DNA of 64,000 nucleotides from Parapedobacter tibetensis (GTDB taxonomy: Bacteria; Bacteroidota; Bacteroidia; Sphingobacteriales; Sphingobacteriaceae), in assembly GCF_024643205.1 (NCBI RefSeq), contig NZ_JAMKQJ010000008.1, positions 186,001 through 250,000 of the forward strand, read 5' to 3'. The position numbers and the translations under genes are program-made. Positions 1-8,532 of the stretch are shown here, piece after piece (positions within the stretch are counted from its first letter, which is position 1; each line of letters starts with the position of its first letter). The notes beneath the pieces were generated by a model, which worked only from the letters and a program-made list of their open reading frames with translations, was not told where the DNA came from and did no database searches.

Positions 1-1269
1 TCGACCAGTGGCTTCGATGTGGTCAAAAGATTGGATATACCGTGTCAATACGGGGCTTATTTCCAATTTTGTTACTTTCTCAAAATCCATGCTCATATAG
101 AATATTTCGCTGTTGTCTCGACCATTTGGAGGCAATTCAACGGGGGAAGAGGCCGTATGGAGCTGGAAATAATGATGCCCTATGCAACTTGCGCCCACTT
201 GGTACAGCGGGAACGCATCACGACTTAATTTGGTATGTGAAGAATCTAAAAATCCTTGTTTGCGTAAGTAAGTTGTCAATGCGTCAGTATCCGCATGGAT
301 GGAAAGGTATAGTTCGGGCACCTGCTTTTCGACAAGCTCTACCTGTTCTTCCAATTCAAAATCATCATTATAGTCATAGGTGATGGTGGTATCTTGTTGT
401 GTGATGATGCCCCGCCACTCCAATGACAAGTTGCCTCGGTAATAGTTGAGCAAGCTATCGCCATGCAGGCTGTATGCTCCGATACGATAAATCTGTTTCC
501 CAAGTATACCACCCAAACCTGTATTTAGCCAAAGACTTGCCGCATTATCGACAGGAAAGTCCGGTCGGCGCAATACGGTATCCGGCAAAGTGGCTCGAAT
601 CTGCATCGAAAGGAGGATACGGCCATCCCGGAACTGGATGCTTCCTGAATGTTCATTGTTTGTAAAAGCAACATGCCCTTTAATGGTGCGTAATGTCTTG
701 AAATCGCTTTCTTTCACAGGCACCATATCCGTAGCATCCAATAGTCGGTCGAGTGTGGCCAGCACCTGTGCGGTGTCTACCTGATTGTTATTTGCCATCG
801 CTGGCAGGGCAAAAGCGACACGACTGGCGGTATGATTTACAATGAGGTGCTTTGAATGCAAGAAGCTATCTTGTCCGCTCCATTGACTTTCCATACCTAA
901 CTCATGCACTAAAAAGTGACGCAGCGCCACCGAATCTCTTACCGCTAAGGTGCCAAAATAATAAGACGCAGCGCTGTCTGCGCTGTACAAGAAGATATTG
1001 GCCGGGACATGTATCCCAAGCTGTTTTAGTGTTTTTTGGTCAAATTGAGGTTTCTCCTCATCGCGATCCCCAGAATAGTAGCTCCGATTCCATAATGCAT
1101 TCCAAGCGATATCCCTGATCAAGGCATCCCCATTGACCTTGATTAATAGGGCGGCATTTTTTGGGATGAGCGTGTGATAAGAAATGTATTGGCGGTAGGC
1201 CAGATAACCCCATCCAACGGCAATAACCAATAACACAAAGCTTAAGACAAAGATGAATGCACGCTTCAT
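1..1269 (-). CDS. Hypothetical membrane-anchored protein, cut by window start
   Basis: An uninterrupted minus-strand reading frame runs from an ATG at 1269 to the window edge, giving at least 423 codons with no stop; the C-terminus lies outside. The protein starts MKRAFIFVLSFVLLVIAVGW, a single hydrophobic N-terminal segment (about residues 4-24) that is a signal anchor or uncleaved signal peptide, so the rest is probably periplasmic. A following stretch reads IPKNAALLIKVNGDAL. I see no catalytic motif and do not recognise the family. It begins 6 nt after the bcp stop and is the fourth gene of an apparent operon FAH hydrolase, M23 peptidase, bcp, this gene. The frame is real because it is long, uses normal codons and abuts bcp closely. 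Confidence 0.8.
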   Translation of the reverse strand, partial: MKRAFIFVLSFVLLVIAVGWGYLAYRQYISYHTLIPKNAALLIKVNGDALIRDIAWNALWNRSYYSGDRDEEKPQFDQKTLKQLGIHVPANIFLYSADSAASYYFGTLAVRDSVALRHFLVHELGMESQWSGQDSFLHSKHLIVNHTASRVAFALPAMANNNQVDTAQVLATLDRLLDATDMVPVKESDFKTLRTIKGHVAFTNNEHSGSIQFRDGRILLSMQIRATLPDTVLRRPDFPVDNAASLWLNTGLGGILGKQIYRIGAYSLHGDSLLNYYRGNLSLEWRGIITQQDTTITYDYNDDFELEEQVELVEKQVPELYLSIHADTDALTTYLRKQGFLDSSHTKLSRDAFPLYQVGASCIGHHYFQLHTASSPVELPPNGRDNSEIFYMSMDFEKVTKLEISPVLTRYIQSFDHIEATGR

Positions 1270-1275
1270 GAATGT

Positions 1276-1737
1276 CTATTTCAGCAAATCCCTGATTTGT
1301 TGCGATGCATGCTCATTATCTACTTTCTTGATGATGTGCGCAATGATGCCATTTTCATCAATAAGGAACGTGGTACGGGCTGTACCCATGTATTTCTTGC
1401 CGTACATATTCTTTTCTACCCATACACCATAATCCTGTACAATTTTTTGATCCTCATCGGCCAATAACGTAAATGGGAGGCTATGTTTGCTAATGAATTT
1501 TTGGTGTGACTGCTCGTTATCCACACTTACGCCAATGACCTCAAAGCCATCGGTCAGCAAGGATTGGTAGTTATCCCGAAAGTTACACGCTTCCGTAGTG
1601 CAGCCCGGAGTATCATCTTTTGGATAGAAATAAAGGATTACTTTCTTCCCTTTGAAATCACTGAGTGATACGGTTTTACCATGCTGGTTTTTCGCGGTGA
1701 TTGCTGGGGCCTTGTCGCCCGGTTTCAATGTTGCCAT
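1276..1737 (-). CDS. bcp: Thioredoxin-dependent thiol peroxidase, Bcp/PrxQ peroxiredoxin
   Basis: Reduces hydrogen peroxide and organic hydroperoxides in the cytoplasm, using thioredoxin as reductant. The 153-residue length is typical for the family. The AhpC/TSA fold is clear: GDKAPAITAKNQHGKTVSL at the N-terminus, YFYPKDDTPGCTTEACNF around residues 36-54 carrying the peroxidatic Cys and the second Cys five residues later, as in PrxQ/Bcp enzymes of the E. coli type, then GVSVDNEQSHQKF and a RTTFLIDENG strand. There is no signal peptide. It lies 18 nt after the M23 peptidase gene and 6 nt before the next gene, so it is probably co-transcribed with both. Family assignment is firm. Confidence 0.96.
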   Translation of the reverse strand: MATLKPGDKAPAITAKNQHGKTVSLSDFKGKKVILYFYPKDDTPGCTTEACNFRDNYQSLLTDGFEVIGVSVDNEQSHQKFISKHSLPFTLLADEDQKIVQDYGVWVEKNMYGKKYMGTARTTFLIDENGIIAHIIKKVDNEHASQQIRDLLK

Positions 1738-1755
1738 TTCTTTTGTCGTTTAAAA

Positions 1756-3480
1756 TTATCTCACAAAATTTACTTCGTAAGCCTGCTTGTTATCTTTCCA
1801 ATCCACAACTTCCAATCGGAAATATTGCTTTCCTTTTGGCATACTCTTTTCAAACACATGCCAGAGTACACGTGTTTTTGGGTCATATTCCATCAATACC
1901 CACTGTTCATTGAGGTAGCCATTGAATGATTGGATACCAGATAAGTCATCTGATCCGAGGAAATTCATCCGAGATAAAGTTGCCATGTTTTTACCTTCGC
2001 TGATATTTTGTGGGCGGATGGTAGGCGCAATGGTATCTACACCTACATAAAAACTCCCAAAACTTCGAGCAGTTGTTTGCACCCAACCGTTCTCGTACCG
2101 GCCTCCATTTGAGTTGCCTTGTATATCTACAATGAGGGCTTTGCTGTATAAATGCTCGGGTAATGTTTCGTCCGGTTTGATGGCCAGTTGATATCCCAGA
2201 TGAAGCGGGATCATCCGATTGTGTACATGCTGCATGAGCGAATATCCTTTAGCCGGTTTGGATGCTTGCGCATAACTAAAGTGCAAGTGGTCATACAATG
2301 CATTTTCCGGAATGGTGATTTCGATGTGCTCCGCTGAATATCGGTTTTCTTTGTCGTATTTGAATATAGCAGTCCCCGGGATGTTCTTGTGTTCGGGTTT
2401 GTATGTTGGGTTGTGTTGGACACGGAAAGACAATGTGCTCGTATTACCCTGCACATCGCGTACCCGATAGGTGATTTGGTGCACTTGATTGCCTGTGATG
2501 GCTATAATGCCGTTTTTCACTAGATTTTGATAAATGGTCAGGGGGTTGTTGGGATCCACAAAACTTTTCTGCACACGGGTTTTTTTGAGGATATAATACG
2601 GGTAGTCGATATGCGAGTTCATGGCACGGGAATGATCAAAACGGAAGCGCTCAAATACCGCCGTATAGATGGGTGCACCATCCATTAGCAACTCGATGGA
2701 ATATACACCATTCCGGAAGGAAGATCCAGATTGCTGGTCAACGGTGTTGATGCCGAAACCTGTACGGCCGTTAACGGGGATGATGGTGTTCTGAGCCAGT
2801 GTATAGTTGCCGCCTGCACCGGCGTTGACGAGCAGGTGCCTTCGTCCCGTATGTTCGCTGAAGGCGTCATCTCCAAGGTCGTATACCGTAATACCGTTTA
2901 TCGTGGGGGGTATATTATCCGGAAATTGGAGCCCAAACAATTGGCTGTTGATAGGTTCCTCGGATTTTGTGTCACGTAATTCGAAATGCAAGTGGGGGCC
3001 TTGGGAACTTCCTGAATTGCCTGCCTGTCCGATAATTTCACCTTTCTTCACAGGGATTACATTTGATTCCAAGGGAACGTCTACATCAAACTTTTGCTCC
3101 TTGTATTGCTGGGCCCTTACCACGGACGTGATGTTATCACTGAACTGATGCATGTGCATATATACGCTGGTGTAACCATTGGGGTGGTCGATGTATAGCG
3201 CGTTTCCGCCGCCGCCCAGTTGCACACGGATACGGGAGATATATCCATCAGCCACTGCATAAAGGGTATGGCCCACGCGTTGCTGCGTACGGTAATCCGA
3301 CCCTGAATGGAAATGGTTGGTTCGCAATTCGGCGAAGGTGCCCGATGCTTGCGGAGGTATATCAAGCGGTGGACGGAAATAACCTTTAGGGTACGATTGG
3401 CTTTGGATGATGGGCCCCTGGGCATGTGCGGTACAGACGGCAAATAAAAGTAAGAAGTGAGTCAGGTAGATAAACTGCAT
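1756..3480 (-). CDS. Secreted M23-family metallopeptidase
   Basis: Predicted periplasmic or envelope endopeptidase of the LytM/lysostaphin type, which cut peptidoglycan cross-links or serve as non-catalytic activators. The chosen ATG at 3480 gives 574 residues starting MQFIYLTHFLLLFAVCTAHA, a good signal peptide; an ATG at 3492 is also possible and would overlap the upstream gene. The M23 core lies at about residues 50-175: HSGSD supplies His58 and Asp62, and GPHLHFELRD supplies His163 and His165, so the zinc site is complete and the domain is likely active. The remaining 400 residues look beta-rich and I cannot assign them. The upstream FAH-family gene stops only 1 nt before this start, indicating translational coupling. 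Confidence 0.9.
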   Translation of the reverse strand: MQFIYLTHFLLLFAVCTAHAQGPIIQSQSYPKGYFRPPLDIPPQASGTFAELRTNHFHSGSDYRTQQRVGHTLYAVADGYISRIRVQLGGGGNALYIDHPNGYTSVYMHMHQFSDNITSVVRAQQYKEQKFDVDVPLESNVIPVKKGEIIGQAGNSGSSQGPHLHFELRDTKSEEPINSQLFGLQFPDNIPPTINGITVYDLGDDAFSEHTGRRHLLVNAGAGGNYTLAQNTIIPVNGRTGFGINTVDQQSGSSFRNGVYSIELLMDGAPIYTAVFERFRFDHSRAMNSHIDYPYYILKKTRVQKSFVDPNNPLTIYQNLVKNGIIAITGNQVHQITYRVRDVQGNTSTLSFRVQHNPTYKPEHKNIPGTAIFKYDKENRYSAEHIEITIPENALYDHLHFSYAQASKPAKGYSLMQHVHNRMIPLHLGYQLAIKPDETLPEHLYSKALIVDIQGNSNGGRYENGWVQTTARSFGSFYVGVDTIAPTIRPQNISEGKNMATLSRMNFLGSDDLSGIQSFNGYLNEQWVLMEYDPKTRVLWHVFEKSMPKGKQYFRLEVVDWKDNKQAYEVNFVR

Positions 3481-3481
3481 C

Positions 3482-4093
3482 TTATTTGACATAAAAATGA
3501 AACATACGTTGGTCTCCGATGAACCCTTCGAGGTAATCACCGATAGCAACGGGTGCAACCCCCGCAGGGGTACCGGTAAAAATAAGATCCCCTTTGCGTA
3601 ACGTGATGTATTGTGATACAAAGACAAGAATATCCTCAAATGTAAAAATCAGATCTTTTGTATAGCCTTTTTGCACCGTCTTTTCATTTATGTCTAACCG
3701 AAATTGCAGGTTATACACATCGCCGAACGTCTCTTTTGGAAGCAGGTCGCTCACGGGTGCCGAACCGTCAAATGCCTTAGCCAGTTCCCATGGCAGAGAT
3801 TTTTCTTTATGCTGTTGTTGGATATCCCTGGCGGTAAAATCTATCCCTAAGCCAATGGCATCGTAATAGGTGTGTGCAAATTTCGCGCCGATATGCTTTC
3901 CCTCCTTGCAGACCCTAAGCACCACTTCCACCTCATGGTGGATGTTTTGAGAAAAACCGGGATAGTAAAAATCGCGGTTGTCTTTCAATATGGCGGTATC
4001 GGGTTTGAGAAAAATCACAGGTTTCTCGGGAACAGGGTTATTGAGCTCCTTGGCATGTTCGGTGTAATTGCGGCCGATGGCGATAATCTTCAT
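3482..4093 (-). CDS. Fumarylacetoacetate hydrolase (FAH) family protein
   Basis: A short single-domain FAH-fold protein (203 residues), the size of YcgM/FAHD1-type enzymes that act as acylpyruvate hydrolases or oxaloacetate decarboxylases. The start MKIIAIGRNYTEHAKEL is classical, followed by PVIFLKPDTAIL, the metal-binding strand HHEVEVVLRVCKEGKHI, and GIDFTARDIQQQHKEK. The C-terminus has LRKGDLIFTGTPAGVAPV, the conserved loop of the fold. The ATG at 4093 is preferred over a TTG two codons upstream. It is the first gene of the minus-strand group that continues with the M23 peptidase. The exact substrate cannot be read from sequence. Confidence 0.92.
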   Translation of the reverse strand: MKIIAIGRNYTEHAKELNNPVPEKPVIFLKPDTAILKDNRDFYYPGFSQNIHHEVEVVLRVCKEGKHIGAKFAHTYYDAIGLGIDFTARDIQQQHKEKSLPWELAKAFDGSAPVSDLLPKETFGDVYNLQFRLDINEKTVQKGYTKDLIFTFEDILVFVSQYITLRKGDLIFTGTPAGVAPVAIGDYLEGFIGDQRMFHFYVK

Positions 4094-4258
4094 AGACAAT
4101 AGCTAATGAGTTATTGGCGGTAAAAATATAAGAAAACTCCCGAAAAAAGATGATATTAATAGGATTATTGCAGATAGTTGATTAGCCAAGATAATCCGTG
4201 AGCGATACATAATTTTGTAAATAAACGTGAAATTCCGTATATTGACCTTTATCTAAAC

Positions 4259-4265
4259 AAGGAGG
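4259..4265 (+). promoter_or_regulatory. Strong Shine-Dalgarno site
   Basis: AAGGAGG lies 5 nt before the ATG at 4271. Such a perfect site is unusual here, where most genes have weak or no Shine-Dalgarno sequence, and it fixes the start of the following gene. Upstream, TAATTTTG at 4210-4217 matches the Bacteroidota -7 box TAnnTTTG, but no -33 TTG sits at the right distance. A 7-bp inverted repeat (GGATTAT at 4162-4168, ATAATCC at 4191-4197) lies between the divergent genes. Confidence 0.75.
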
Positions 4266-4270
4266 TCGTT

Positions 4271-4990
4271 ATGCAAACGTTAAATGTCAACTGGTTTGTT
4301 GAGGTACCCATCGATTTTGAACATAAACAGTACCAATTGCTGGCGTATTTGCAGCAAATCAACGCCCATTTCAACCACACCCAACTCTACCCCAATCTGA
4401 ATGATCTGGTTTTCCACTACAATAACCTGAAAAAATTCAAGAAGGATAAAACCATGCTGGAGACATCCTTCCCTGTTCGTCTGAGCAACATCGATGTAGC
4501 AGCGGTGACACTTACCTATGAAAAGATCATAAATGATGATGCCATGATGCAGGAAATTGAGCAAATCATCAATTATGCAACATTCAAGATCAAGCCTGCC
4601 ATAAAAGAAGGTCAGGAAATCCATGACTTTGTAGAAAGCCACCTCGCCATTTCCGAAGTCGGCGTGCGGCCACTTTATCCCTATCATGGCTATTTATTAT
4701 TACGTAATGGTGGAGAGCGAGGCGTTCGCGTGTATGAATACCAAGTGACCCTTTTCGAAAACCAGCACGAAAAGTACCGTGGTATCCATACCACTTTTAT
4801 TACCAAGTACGAGTGGAGTTTTATCTATAGCTCAGCGGCGTCCATCCGCAAGGATCTCATCCAAACTCGTCGCGAACTCCCTAACCCAGCGGTATACCAA
4901 GTGGAAAGTGATATCACATTTCCCTTGGAAAACACCTTGCTACCCTTAGCCAAAAAAACGTTGGTCAAAACCATATCTACATTGAGCTGA
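4271..4990 (+). CDS. Hypothetical protein, 239 residues
   Basis: I do not recognise this family. The protein has no signal peptide or membrane segment and is rich in aromatic and charged residues. It looks alpha/beta and cytoplasmic, with blocks such as LQQINAHFNHTQLYPNLNDL near the N-terminus and HTTFITKYEWSFIYSS near residue 180. It stands alone: the neighbour on the left is divergent and the next plus-strand gene, susC, is more than 440 bp away. The perfect Shine-Dalgarno site and an unbroken frame make it a real gene. It could belong to a lineage-specific conserved family; a homology search would decide this. Confidence 0.8.
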   Translation: MQTLNVNWFVEVPIDFEHKQYQLLAYLQQINAHFNHTQLYPNLNDLVFHYNNLKKFKKDKTMLETSFPVRLSNIDVAAVTLTYEKIINDDAMMQEIEQIINYATFKIKPAIKEGQEIHDFVESHLAISEVGVRPLYPYHGYLLLRNGGERGVRVYEYQVTLFENQHEKYRGIHTTFITKYEWSFIYSSAASIRKDLIQTRRELPNPAVYQVESDITFPLENTLLPLAKKTLVKTISTLS

Positions 4991-5433
4991 TAATGATAGC
5001 ATACATTATCCCGTTACTTGCAATGGGGTCTGAAGTGATTTTGTTCTTAAATTTGCAAGTCATTCAATATTTATATACCTTAGCTTCGTTGTAAGCCATA
5101 AATGGAATGGAATACTAACGTACCACAAATAACACACTATTTTTTTAACCTGTTAAAACACACAATTATGCCACTGAAAAACAAAGGTTCTACCAATTAG
5201 CTAAAATGTTTTAGTTTATTTTTTAAGCCGTAATCTCTAAAGATTTAGGTGCACTCCGGCATTACATTGTAATGCCAGAGGTCGTTATTGTTTTTTTTCC
5301 AACCTACACGCGAAAATACGAAAGAGGTGTTGTGGATGGCTAGTCGTGCCTTGCCATAGCGTTTCACACTGCTATTGCATTGGTTAGAAAGACAATGAGC
5401 TACATAGTTAATGAAAAACCAAAAATTAGAACA
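4991..5433. other. 443-bp intergenic leader before the first susC
   Basis: No long gene is seen. TAAATTTG at 5048-5055 fits the Bacteroidota -7 box on the plus strand, although the -33 element is not at the expected distance. A tiny frame of 10 codons (MPLKNKGSTN) runs 5168-5200. A terminator-like hairpin with a T-run follows at 5254-5297, about 140 bp before susC. A transcript starting near 5060 would therefore be about 235 nt if it stopped there. This may be a separate small RNA or an attenuated susC leader. Confidence 0.4.
5254..5297 (+). terminator. Terminator-like hairpin upstream of susC
   Basis: GGCATTAC (5258-5265) pairs with GTAATGCC (5269-5276) around a 3-nt loop, extended by CTC/GAG outside one mismatch. 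A run of eight T starts about 10 nt further on, at 5291. It is either the end of the transcript from the gene at 4271 or a conditional stop in the susC leader. Confidence 0.5.
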
Positions 5434-8400
5434 ATGAACCACAAAAGAGCAAAAACTAGAAGAGGGAAAATGCGGCTAACGTCATTTGCCTTGGCGGTAG
5501 TGTTGATTATCAGCGCTGCGCACGCAAAAATTCATGCTCCGAACACGTTCGGGGAAAAAGGCTACATCAACATTTCATCTGAAAAACCTGCCTTTCAGCA
5601 GACCATCGTAGGGACTATTACGAGAGCAGCGGACAATACACCCATGGAGGGTGTTTCTATTGCCGTGAAAGGGACCTCACGGGGGGTAGCCACAGATGCC
5701 TCCGGGAGATACACCATTTCAGCTGCAAGCGGTGAAATTTTGGTGTTTTCTTACTTGGGTTATGTGAGCCAGGAGATTACGGTGGAACAAAGCGCGACCA
5801 TCAATGTACAGTTGAAAGACGATGCCGAGAGTTTGGAAGAAGTAGTCGTAGTGGGGTACGGCACGCAACGGAGGAAAGAGGTAACTTCGGCTGTTGCTAC
5901 GGTAAGGGCAGAAGATTTCAATGCAGGCGGCGCTCGTTCGCCCATGGACCTTATCCAAGGAAAAGTGGCAGGCCTAAACATAACGCGTACGCAGGGCAAT
6001 AACCCCAATTCAAGTGCAGCTATCCAGTTGAGGGGGGTTACGTCACTCACAGGTACACGAACGCCGTTGATTGTGATTGACGGTATCCCCGGGGGCAGCC
6101 TGGACTTGCTCCAACAGGATGATATCGAGTCGTTTGATGTGTTGAAGGACGGCTCAGCTGCCGCTATCTACGGTACACGGGGCAACGCAGGGGTAATTCT
6201 CATTACAACTAAGAAAGGAAAGGAAGGTCCTCCCCAGTTTGACTACGCTACGTATGTGCAACGCGAAGTGGTAGACCGCAAGCCGGATTTCCTCAGTGCC
6301 TCAGATTTTAGGAATCTCATTGCTCAGGGGGTCATTAGTGGTGACGAAGATTTTGGCGCTTCCACTGATTTATATGATGAACTGATAGATAGGCAAAATA
6401 CAAGTCAATACCATAATTTCGCCGCTTCAGGAGGATCTGCCAATACCAATTATCGGGCTTCGATTTTCTTCAATGACGCTAATGGCATCGCCAAACAAAG
6501 TAGTCGGGAGCAATGGGGAGGAAGGGTGAATATCAATCAAAAGGGATTGCAAGATCGACTGGCACTGCAAGTAAACCTTGCTGCGAATTTCAATAAATCA
6601 AACTTGTTGGGAGGAGGATTCAATAATTCAGACGATCCCAATGCCCGTATAACCAGCACAGGGAGCGATTTTGAACAAGCTGTCCAACGCAACCCAACGG
6701 CTCCGATTTATAATGAAGACGGTTCGTTTTTGGAAACACAAGCCTATAACAATTACAATCCACTTTCGCGATTGGCAAACCGCATCGCTGAGCGCAATGA
6801 GCAAACGCTTTCTGGAGACGCAAGGCTGACACTTGACATTATCGATGGGTTATCTGCCTCTGCGTTTGGCTCCTATGTGCGCGAAAATTTCAATGACCGT
6901 TTTTACCGCTCCACAAACGATTGGGAACAACGGCCCTCCTCTGACTGGCTAGGGATGGCTTATGCAGCGAAATGGAATGATGTGTCTTGGATACAAACAT
7001 TTGAATCTACCATCGACTATAACACCACCTTTGCTGAAGATCATTCATTGACCGCGCTTCTTGGGTATAGTTACCAATATGGTACAGTCGAACGGTTCAA
7101 TGTGAATAACAACGGCTTTACCTCCGATGGATTTCTGGACTGGAATTTAGGTGCTGGTAGTGCAATTAATAATACTGCATTACCTCGGCCTGGAATGGGT
7201 AGTTTCAAGGATGACAATACGCTCATCGCTTTCTTTGGTCGGGTGAATTACACGTATAAAGGAAAGTACATGGCTCAAGCCATCCTGCGCAGGGAAGGGT
7301 CATCGCGTTTTGGAGCCAACCACAAATGGGGGAATTTTCCATCTGTTTCAGTAGGGTGGAGCCTAAGTGAAGAGGAATTCCTCCAAGCGGTACCGGAGAT
7401 CAATGACTTGAAATTGCGTATAGGTTATGGGGTCACCGGCAACCAAGGTATCCCGAATTACCAATCGCTACTCACATTAAGTACAGGGGGTGTTTACCCG
7501 CAAGGAGGCGTGTATTATCAAACGTATGGGCCTTCACGTAATCCGAACCCTAACCTGAGGTGGGAACAAAAAGCCGAATGGAATTTCGGTTTGGATTTTG
7601 CCTTGTTCAATAATCGGATCAGCGGGGCGTTAGATGTGTATGACCGGGAGACGAAGGACTTGTTATACGAGTATAATGCCCAACAACCGGCATTTGCACG
7701 TGATCTCATCTATACCAATGTGGGCTCTATCCGGAATAGGGGCGTTGAACTGCAACTTTCGGCTATTGCTATGCAGCGCGATGATTTCCGTTGGAATATC
7801 GATTTCGCAGGCAACACCAATTCCAATAAATTGACCAAATTATCTGCCGATGTTTTCCAGGCGAACTGGCTTGAATTCTATGGCTTACCGTCACCCGGGA
7901 ATCTTGGGAACGCTTTTCGATTGGAAGAAGGGGGCGAGATAGGCAATTTCTTTGGTAAACGTTTTGCCGGGCTTACGGATAATGGTAAATGGCTGTTTTA
8001 CAAAGCGGATGGAAGCACTGGGTTGGCCGGTGAAATGAATGATAATGACCTAGCCGTAATTGGTAATGGGGTGCCAAAATACCACGCGTCGCTGAGCAAC
8101 ACGTTTATATACAAAAACTTCGATTTAACCATATTTTTCAGGGGTAAATTCGGGTTCGATATCCTCAATACACAGGATTTGTATTTTGGTAACAAGAAAT
8201 GGCTGCCCAATAATTTGCTGCGGAGTGCCATCACGACGCATGACCAATTGGATGATGATCCCCAATACTCGGATTACTACATCGAAAAGGGCGATTTCGT
8301 GAAATTGGACAACCTGACGTTGGGGTATAATTTCAAACTGAATTCTTCCTATATCCGTAATATGCGGGTTTATGTGACCGGGAGGAACATCGCCACCATT

Positions 8401-8520
8401 ACCGGATATAGTGGTATTGATCCCGAATTGCAGGATACTGGCTTTGAAACCGGTGTGGATGCCAGGGGTTTTTACCCTCGCACACAATCGTGGGCCATTG
8501 GATTGAATGTTGGATTCTAA
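5434..8520 (+). CDS. SusC/RagA-family TonB-dependent outer membrane transporter
   Basis: Outer-membrane channel that imports oligosaccharides or other ligands together with its SusD partner, powered by TonB. The ATG at 5434 gives 1028 residues with a signal peptide ending near ISAAHA; an ATG at 5395 would add 13 residues. After the signal comes a carboxypeptidase-regulatory-like domain (IVGTITRAADNTPMEGVSI), the segment LEEVVVVGYGTQRRKEVTSA, a plug domain ending in DGSAAAIYGTRGNAGVILIT, and a long beta-barrel that ends in an aromatic residue (IGLNVGF). There is no STN domain and no adjacent sigma/FecR pair, unlike the second susC of this window. It is followed 12 nt later by its susD. The substrate is unknown. 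Confidence 0.95.
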   Translation: MNHKRAKTRRGKMRLTSFALAVVLIISAAHAKIHAPNTFGEKGYINISSEKPAFQQTIVGTITRAADNTPMEGVSIAVKGTSRGVATDASGRYTISAASGEILVFSYLGYVSQEITVEQSATINVQLKDDAESLEEVVVVGYGTQRRKEVTSAVATVRAEDFNAGGARSPMDLIQGKVAGLNITRTQGNNPNSSAAIQLRGVTSLTGTRTPLIVIDGIPGGSLDLLQQDDIESFDVLKDGSAAAIYGTRGNAGVILITTKKGKEGPPQFDYATYVQREVVDRKPDFLSASDFRNLIAQGVISGDEDFGASTDLYDELIDRQNTSQYHNFAASGGSANTNYRASIFFNDANGIAKQSSREQWGGRVNINQKGLQDRLALQVNLAANFNKSNLLGGGFNNSDDPNARITSTGSDFEQAVQRNPTAPIYNEDGSFLETQAYNNYNPLSRLANRIAERNEQTLSGDARLTLDIIDGLSASAFGSYVRENFNDRFYRSTNDWEQRPSSDWLGMAYAAKWNDVSWIQTFESTIDYNTTFAEDHSLTALLGYSYQYGTVERFNVNNNGFTSDGFLDWNLGAGSAINNTALPRPGMGSFKDDNTLIAFFGRVNYTYKGKYMAQAILRREGSSRFGANHKWGNFPSVSVGWSLSEEEFLQAVPEINDLKLRIGYGVTGNQGIPNYQSLLTLSTGGVYPQGGVYYQTYGPSRNPNPNLRWEQKAEWNFGLDFALFNNRISGALDVYDRETKDLLYEYNAQQPAFARDLIYTNVGSIRNRGVELQLSAIAMQRDDFRWNIDFAGNTNSNKLTKLSADVFQANWLEFYGLPSPGNLGNAFRLEEGGEIGNFFGKRFAGLTDNGKWLFYKADGSTGLAGEMNDNDLAVIGNGVPKYHASLSNTFIYKNFDLTIFFRGKFGFDILNTQDLYFGNKKWLPNNLLRSAITTHDQLDDDPQYSDYYIEKGDFVKLDNLTLGYNFKLNSSYIRNMRVYVTGRNIATITGYSGIDPELQDTGFETGVDARGFYPRTQSWAIGLNVGF

Positions 8521-8532
8521 AAAAAATTGAAG

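Noticed and set aside
5380..5433. TTG start of susC at 5380
   Set aside because: ATG codons at 5395 and 5434 exist and the signal peptide follows the latter more naturally.
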